NCBI GenBank assembly: GCA_910577815.1
Contig: CAJTNO010000005.1
Location: 32,479 to 96,478 of the forward strand
DNA: 64,000 bases
Direction: 5' to 3'
Source of the DNA: an uncultured Christensenella sp.
GTDB lineage: Bacteria; Bacillota; Clostridia; Christensenellales; CAG-917
Both the position numbers and the translations under genes were made by a program. This document shows, in pieces, positions 60,199-64,000 of this stretch. Position 1 is the first letter of the stretch, and each line of letters opens with the position of its first letter. The notes beneath the pieces were generated by a model. It worked only from the letters and a program-made list of their open reading frames with translations. It was not told the DNA's origin and ran no database searches.

Positions 60199-60672
60199 GC
60201 CTGTAAACGTTTGCGCGGCAGTCAGTAAAAAATCAAGCCACGGCTTGAGGTTTAAACTTTCCGTTTAAACCTTTGCCGTTTGCATCTATATGCAATCAAA
60301 GCATTTCTACTCTGTTTGTCACTACCGCAACCACCAAGCAAAGGTTTCAGGCGAAATACACTCCGGATTTACAACGTTTGTAAAAGTGTTCAGCCTGTAA
60401 ACGTTTGCGCGGTAGTCAGTAAAAAATCAAGCCACGGCTTGAGGTTTAAACTTTCCGTTTAAACCTTTGCCGTTTGCTTCTATATGCAATCAAAGCATTT
60501 CTACTCTGTTTGTTACTACCGCAACCACCAAGCAAAGGTTTCAGGCGAAATACACTCCGAGTTTACAACGTTTGTAAAAGTGTTCAGCCTGTAAACGTTT
60601 GCGCGGTAGTCAGTAAAAAATCAAGCCGCGGCTTGAGGTTTAAACTTTCCGTTTAAACCTTTGCCGTTTGCG
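60199..60672. repeat. Tandem 194-bp repeats (about 2.4 copies) between two upp genes
   Basis: Units begin at 60199, 60393 and 60587, exactly 194 bases apart, with only scattered differences; the third is partial (about 86 bases). Each contains GGTTTAAAC/GTTTAAACC and AAGCC/GGCTT stems, and the full units also hold a TTTACAA/TTGTAAA palindrome. On the minus strand each unit carries TCAAGCC-GT-GGCTTGA followed by six Ts, a terminator. Repeats cover nearly all of the 540-base gap. Confidence 0.92.
60617..60642 (-). terminator. First of three terminators downstream of the second upp
   Basis: Within the third repeat unit, the minus strand has TCAAGCC/GGCTTGA-like arms (here CAAGCCGCGGCTTG) followed by six Ts, about 40 bases after the stop. 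The same structure recurs near 60424 and 60230 in the other two units. Confidence 0.75.
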
Positions 60673-60680
60673 CCGATTTT

Positions 60681-61322
60681 TTACTTAGTGCCGAATACCC
60701 TATCCCCCGCGTCTCCGAAAGCCGTAACAATGTAGCCGTGCTCGTTTAACGGAGCGTCCGCATAATGCGCTACAAAAACCTTGATGTCGGGATGCTGTGT
60801 TACGACACGCTCTATTCCCTCGGGAGCGGCTATCAGACAAAGCAGCTTTATATTTTTAAATCCGCGTTGCTTTATCATCTCTATCGCCGCCGCCGCGGAG
60901 CCGCCCGTAGCAAGCGCAGGGTCCACAACTATGCACTGTCCGTCCACGCAATCCATAGGCAGCTTGCAATAGTACTCGTGAGGCTCGAGAGTCTGCTCGT
61001 CACGGTAAAGCCCTATATGTCCTATCTGCGCGTTGGGGAAAAGCGCGGTAAGCCCGTCTACCATTCCGAGTCCCGCGCGCAGTATGGGAACAATGGCGAT
61101 TTTATCGTTAATAACAGGCGACATAAACTTGCTCAACGGAGCCTGTATTTCAACCTCAGTCGTCTGCAAATCGCGAAAAGCCTCGTAGCCCATAAGCATA
61201 GCAATCTCGGATACGATTTCTCTGAATTCCTTTGTCTTTGTGGTCACGTCGCAAAGATGTGTAATCTTGTGCGCAATGAGCGGATGGTCCATAACCACTA
61301 CGTTTTTCATAAATTCCTGCAT
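60681..61322 (-). CDS. Second, diverged uracil phosphoribosyltransferase-like protein
   Basis: The ATG at 61322 follows AGAGG (a longer frame to 61370 starts inside a hairpin). The 213-residue protein shares the UPRT fold and PRPP loop (VVDPALATGGSAAAAI). The base-binding end differs from the canonical copy: ADAPLNEHGYIVTAFGDAGD replaces DRGLNENGYIVPGLGDAGD, so PGL reads TAF. It lies 72 bases downstream of uraA. It could have altered base preference or a regulatory role (inference). Confidence 0.88.
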   Translation of the reverse strand: MQEFMKNVVVMDHPLIAHKITHLCDVTTKTKEFREIVSEIAMLMGYEAFRDLQTTEVEIQAPLSKFMSPVINDKIAIVPILRAGLGMVDGLTALFPNAQIGHIGLYRDEQTLEPHEYYCKLPMDCVDGQCIVVDPALATGGSAAAAIEMIKQRGFKNIKLLCLIAAPEGIERVVTQHPDIKVFVAHYADAPLNEHGYIVTAFGDAGDRVFGTK

Positions 61323-61343
61323 AGTAAACCTCTTAATTTGACG

Positions 61344-61369
61344 TGTGGCGAGCCATATGGCTCGCCACA
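61344..61369. promoter_or_regulatory. Intercistronic hairpin between uraA and the second upp
   Basis: TGTGGCGAGCC and GGCTCGCCACA form an 11-bp perfect stem around a four-base loop. No T-run follows, so it is not a standard terminator; a processing or stability element is possible. Confidence 0.55.
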
Positions 61370-61394
61370 TTGCACTGTTTATATTTTAGTATAA

Positions 61395-63077
61395 TTATTC
61401 CTCGGTGTCAATAGCAAGGTCGGACGCCGCGTCTTTGATTTTCTCGTTTTCCGCGTCTAAGGTCACCGTATTTTCAACAGTGCCGTCCTGCTCCCCGCAA
61501 GTCTTTGCTTCTACAGTATTATCGTCAAAAACCGTTGCCGCTTCCGTACCGTCCGAGCCGTCTCCGCCTGCTTCGGCAAGCTTTTCCTTTTTGGTCTTGG
61601 AGTGAGTAAATATGTTTATAAGCACGCCGACGATAAGCGCAACCGCAAGCGACGTTATCTGAACCGCAGGATTGCCCGTAAGCTTGTTTGTGCCAAAGTT
61701 AAGCGTAATTCCGCCTATGCCTATAACGAGTATTGCCGCAACGGGATAAAGATTTTTATGGTCGTTGAGGTCTACGTCGCGCAGCATATTCAATCCGCTT
61801 ACCGAGATAAATCCGTAGAGAGCAATGCACGCGCCGCCGATTACGCACTTGGGAAGCATATTGATAATAGCAACGAAGGGCGAGAAGAACGATATAACCA
61901 TACATCCGATAGAAGCAATCAAGATTGTGGACGTCGACGCGTTTCTTGAAAGCGCCACACAGCCTATGGACTCGCCGTAAGTAGTGTTTGCACAGCCTCC
62001 GAAGAATGCACCCACTGCCGAGCCTACGCCGTCTCCAAAGAGAGTGTTGTGAAGACCGGGGTCGGTAAGAATATCCTTGCCTACTATGTTGGAAATGTTT
62101 TTATGGTCGGAAATATGCTGAGCAAGCTCTACAACCGCAATAGGAATAAACAGTAAAGCCAAATTGCCTATAGCCGCACCGTCAAGAACAAAGTTTCTTG
62201 TTATTGTATCAATGCCTGCAATAATTTTACCATCCGCATCAACAGCACTATAAGTCAATCCCTTGGTCATAATTCCTTCAAGGAATGTAAATTTAGGATA
62301 ATCAAGGAAGCTTCTAACATCAACGGGGTCAAAACATTTGACTATAGGTGAAAAATCAACTATACGCAATATGTTTTGAGCATTACTTCCGTTTGGAGCA
62401 GCATAACTGAATGCTGTAAAAAAGATTGCAACTGCAAAGCCCGCACCTATACCGATAATAAAAGGTATCATCTTAGCGGTCTTTTTGCCTTTAACGGAGG
62501 CAACGACTATCATAAAGAAAGTGAATAAACCGATTATAACGGCAAGTATATTGTAATCACTGCCGCCGTTTGCCATAGTCCAACTGCCGGCTGTACCCGC
62601 AAGAGAAAGTCCGATAATAGCGAGGATAGGTCCGATAATTACGGGAGGAAGCAGCTTATGTATCCATTTGGAGCCTACAAACTTGATAACCAAGCCGATA
62701 ATTACATAGACCAACGCGGCAAACACGACGCCGATAATAAGTCCCCAATATCCGTAATTCGATGCTGCTGTTGCACAAAGTGCTCCAAGGAAAGTAAATG
62801 AACTACCGAGGAATACTGGACTTTTAAATTTAGTAAACAGCAAATAAATTATAGTACCAATACCTGCACCAAATAACGCCGCCGCAGGGTCTACAGCCAT
62901 ATGCGCTACATATTTAATAGCACTTTCGCCCTCTCCGACCGTAAACGAAATATCCGTCGAACCGACAAGAATAGGCACAAGCAGCGTAGCCGCCATAATG
63001 GCGATAATCTGCTGTAAAGCAAACACTATGTTTTGCTTAAACGGCGGTCTGTCTTTGATATTGTAGACTAATTCCAT
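61395..63077 (-). CDS. uraA: Uracil/xanthine permease, NCS2 family
   Basis: The 560-residue protein has the NCS2 fold with about fourteen helices: KQNIVFALQQIIAIMAATLLVPILVG at the start, the first conserved Gln/His helix, and GNLALLFIPIAVVELAQHISDHKN plus GGCANTTYGESIGCVALSRNAST, where the substrate-contacting Glu residues lie. It ends with a 60-residue acidic, low-complexity tail (EKLAEAGGDGSDGTEAATVF and on). It imports uracil for the downstream upp enzymes. It has a promoter and a leader with an attenuator-like hairpin. Confidence 0.93.
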   Translation of the reverse strand: MELVYNIKDRPPFKQNIVFALQQIIAIMAATLLVPILVGSTDISFTVGEGESAIKYVAHMAVDPAAALFGAGIGTIIYLLFTKFKSPVFLGSSFTFLGALCATAASNYGYWGLIIGVVFAALVYVIIGLVIKFVGSKWIHKLLPPVIIGPILAIIGLSLAGTAGSWTMANGGSDYNILAVIIGLFTFFMIVVASVKGKKTAKMIPFIIGIGAGFAVAIFFTAFSYAAPNGSNAQNILRIVDFSPIVKCFDPVDVRSFLDYPKFTFLEGIMTKGLTYSAVDADGKIIAGIDTITRNFVLDGAAIGNLALLFIPIAVVELAQHISDHKNISNIVGKDILTDPGLHNTLFGDGVGSAVGAFFGGCANTTYGESIGCVALSRNASTSTILIASIGCMVISFFSPFVAIINMLPKCVIGGACIALYGFISVSGLNMLRDVDLNDHKNLYPVAAILVIGIGGITLNFGTNKLTGNPAVQITSLAVALIVGVLINIFTHSKTKKEKLAEAGGDGSDGTEAATVFDDNTVEAKTCGEQDGTVENTVTLDAENEKIKDAASDLAIDTEE

Positions 63078-63138
63078 AACCTTTATCTCCTAACAATAAA
63101 ATCACGTTGTGCGCGCCTGTACTTTAATCCGCGCCGAT

Positions 63139-63170
63139 AAAAAAACTTGCCCGAGCATAATACGGACAAG
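63139..63170 (-). promoter_or_regulatory. Attenuator-like terminator in the uraA leader
   Basis: CTTGTCCG/CGGGCAAG stem followed leftward by seven Ts, about 60 bases before the uraA start. Upstream in the leader an AATCTT/AAGATT outer stem encloses CGATA/TATCG. The shape would suit attenuation, for example by PyrR, but the PyrR loop consensus is not clearly present. The 311-base gap 63078-63388 contains this leader and promoter and nothing else seen. Confidence 0.65.
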
Positions 63171-63247
63171 GTATAACAGTATAATAAAATTCGGTCGTCA
63201 TCAATCTTGTCGATATCCCGTATCGCTCTTAAAGATTTATCTAAAGC

Positions 63248-63277
63248 ATAATAGCACCCCGTTAAAGCGAATGTCAA
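63248..63277 (-). promoter_or_regulatory. uraA promoter
   Basis: Reading leftward, TTGACA (63277-63272), 18-base spacer, TATTAT (63253-63248). Confidence 0.8.
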
Positions 63278-63388
63278 ATATATTGCAACAAATATCGACA
63301 ATTTTTTAATAAAATTTTAATGAAATTTAAAATTGACAAACTGCGGAAAAATGTTCAATAATTAGTTAACACAAAAATGGAGCGCGCA

Positions 63389-63808
63389 ATGAAAAAAATA
63401 TTGGTAAGCGCCTGTCTTATGGGCTACGAATGCAGATATAAAGGCGACGGCTGCAAATGCGAAAAGGTATTGGAGCTTTCAAAGGACAACATTGTTATTC
63501 CCGTTTGTCCCGAACAGCTCGGAGGGCTTTCAACTCCCCGACTGCCTGCCGAAATAGCAGACGGAAAAGTAATTGCACAAAACGGAATCGACGTGACCGC
63601 CGAATATAATCTGGGCGCGGATTTTGCGGTAGAAATAGCAAAAGCCAACAAGGTTGACTACTGCGTACTAAAAGCCAACAGCCCTTCCTGCGGAAAAGGC
63701 GTTATATATGACGGAACCTTTAGCGGCGCAAAGACAAACGGAAACGGAATAGCCGCCCAAAAGCTTATAAATGCGGGCTTTACAGTTAAAACGGAAAATG
63801 AAATCTGA
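63389..63808 (+). CDS. DUF523 family protein
   Basis: The 139-residue protein starts MKKILVSACLMGYECRYKGDG (positions 1-21) at the ATG at 63389, with TGGAG upstream; an in-frame ATG at 63377 overlaps that site. Conserved Cys and Arg residues (SACLMG, PVCPEQLGGLSTPR, LKANSPSCGKG) define DUF523, whose function is unknown. Confidence 0.85.
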   Translation: MKKILVSACLMGYECRYKGDGCKCEKVLELSKDNIVIPVCPEQLGGLSTPRLPAEIADGKVIAQNGIDVTAEYNLGADFAVEIAKANKVDYCVLKANSPSCGKGVIYDGTFSGAKTNGNGIAAQKLINAGFTVKTENEI

Positions 63809-63880
63809 TTGCTTATTATTGCATTTATATATAACAAATATAAATGATGTATAGTTTAGGAATATAATATCTTAATAATA

Positions 63881-63908
63881 TAAGAGGGACGAAAAATCGT
63901 CCCTCTTA
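63881..63908. terminator. Bidirectional terminator
   Basis: TAAGAGGGACG pairs with CGTCCCTCTTA around six bases between the convergent DUF523 gene and the edge gene. Confidence 0.8.
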
Positions 63909-63918
63909 TATTATCCTG

Positions 63919-64000
63919 TTAAATCTTATTTAACCTAATCGCCCTTCCGCCCGTAAGCGTTATCATCTTAACCGCAGGCAGCGTAAAGTCATTGGCTACT
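63919..64000 (-). CDS. C-terminal end of an unidentified protein (partial)
   Basis: A leftward frame enters from the right edge and ends with TAA at 63919-63921. The last residues read ANDFTLPAVKMITLTGGRAI, then RLNKI. Codon use looks like the neighbours and a terminator follows directly, so it is probably the end of a real gene. The family cannot be named from 26 residues. Confidence 0.55.
   Translation of the reverse strand, partial: VANDFTLPAVKMITLTGGRAIRLNKI

Noticed and set aside
60280..60656. Two near-identical 60-residue open frames inside the 194-bp repeats
   Set aside because: They exist because the repeat is duplicated, lack ribosome binding sites and run through terminator stems.
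60199..60672. Possible CRISPR array
   Set aside because: Units are 194 bp with no short repeat/unique spacer alternation and no cas genes nearby.
63078..63280. Purine riboswitch before the uracil/xanthine permease
   Set aside because: The conserved purine aptamer loops are not present; only a promoter and attenuator-like stem are seen.

Overview
The window looks like chromosomal DNA of a Firmicute of the class Clostridia, probably an uncultured gut-type lineage. This rests on the gene order yajC-tgt-queA-ruvB-ruvA-ruvC, two CIRCE heat-shock operators, clostridial-type heterodimeric ABC exporters and lipoproteins, strong GGAGG-type ribosome binding sites, and moderate GC (by eye in the upper 40s percent) with AT-rich intergenic DNA. 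No rRNA, tRNA, transposase, phage or CRISPR sequence was recognised. Species and order cannot be fixed from the sequence alone.

Layout. 1-9,050 is one long leftward block: yajC (cut by the edge), tgt, queA, ruvB, ruvA, ruvC, a strongly degenerate ABC ATPase, a YfbR-like HD nucleotidase, pgi, a TIM-barrel sugar isomerase and a short HPF. 9,230-11,330 is groES-groEL under a CIRCE site. 11,450-17,690 runs rightward: dCMP deaminase, then a cupin-XRE regulator followed by a potABCD polyamine uptake operon. 17,720-21,170 holds yhbY, an unlisted 59-residue ORF, trkA and trkH. 21,190-23,160 is an AT-rich type II restriction-modification cassette: adenine methylase, HNH endonuclease and controller protein with a recognisable C-box operator. 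23,190-27,870 is a heterodimeric multidrug-type ABC exporter with a divergent TetR regulator. 27,930-33,300 has CIRCE-controlled clpB, a DUF308 membrane protein, a cytidylate-kinase-like protein and a GT4 glycosyltransferase.

33,450-37,120 is a fused MacB/FtsX-type ABC transporter with an 845-base upstream region that is the most interesting non-coding stretch here. It holds a multi-branched leader closed by a perfect 13-bp long-range helix, alternative stems that could hide the ribosome binding site, a Spo0A-type box and three copies of an 18-base operator-like motif whose fourth copy sits in the promoter of a small XRE regulator at 40.9 kb. 37,100-41,140 carries alkD, a protein phosphatase, an rRNA methyltransferase, dtd, tcdA and that XRE gene. 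41,160-46,930 is uvrA-uvrB followed by two paralogous tail-anchored winged-helix proteins. 47,100-57,000 has an acyl-CoA synthetase, HU, a lipoprotein, a P-type ATPase, a GPH sugar symporter, a Cys-rich small protein and typA. 57,170-59,390 is serine deaminase plus asparaginase. 59,500-63,280 is a uracil salvage locus (uraA and two divergent upp paralogues separated by 194-bp tandem repeats that carry terminators). The right edge has a DUF523 gene and the tail of an unidentified gene.

Most genes are housekeeping. The accessory or unusual parts are the R-M cassette, the degenerate ABC ATPase in the ruv operon, the regulatory region at 36.3-37.1 kb, the paired tail-anchored winged-helix proteins, and the duplicated upp genes. 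No wholly new multi-gene system can be claimed from the sequence; the leader/operator region and the winged-helix pair are the best candidates for undescribed biology.
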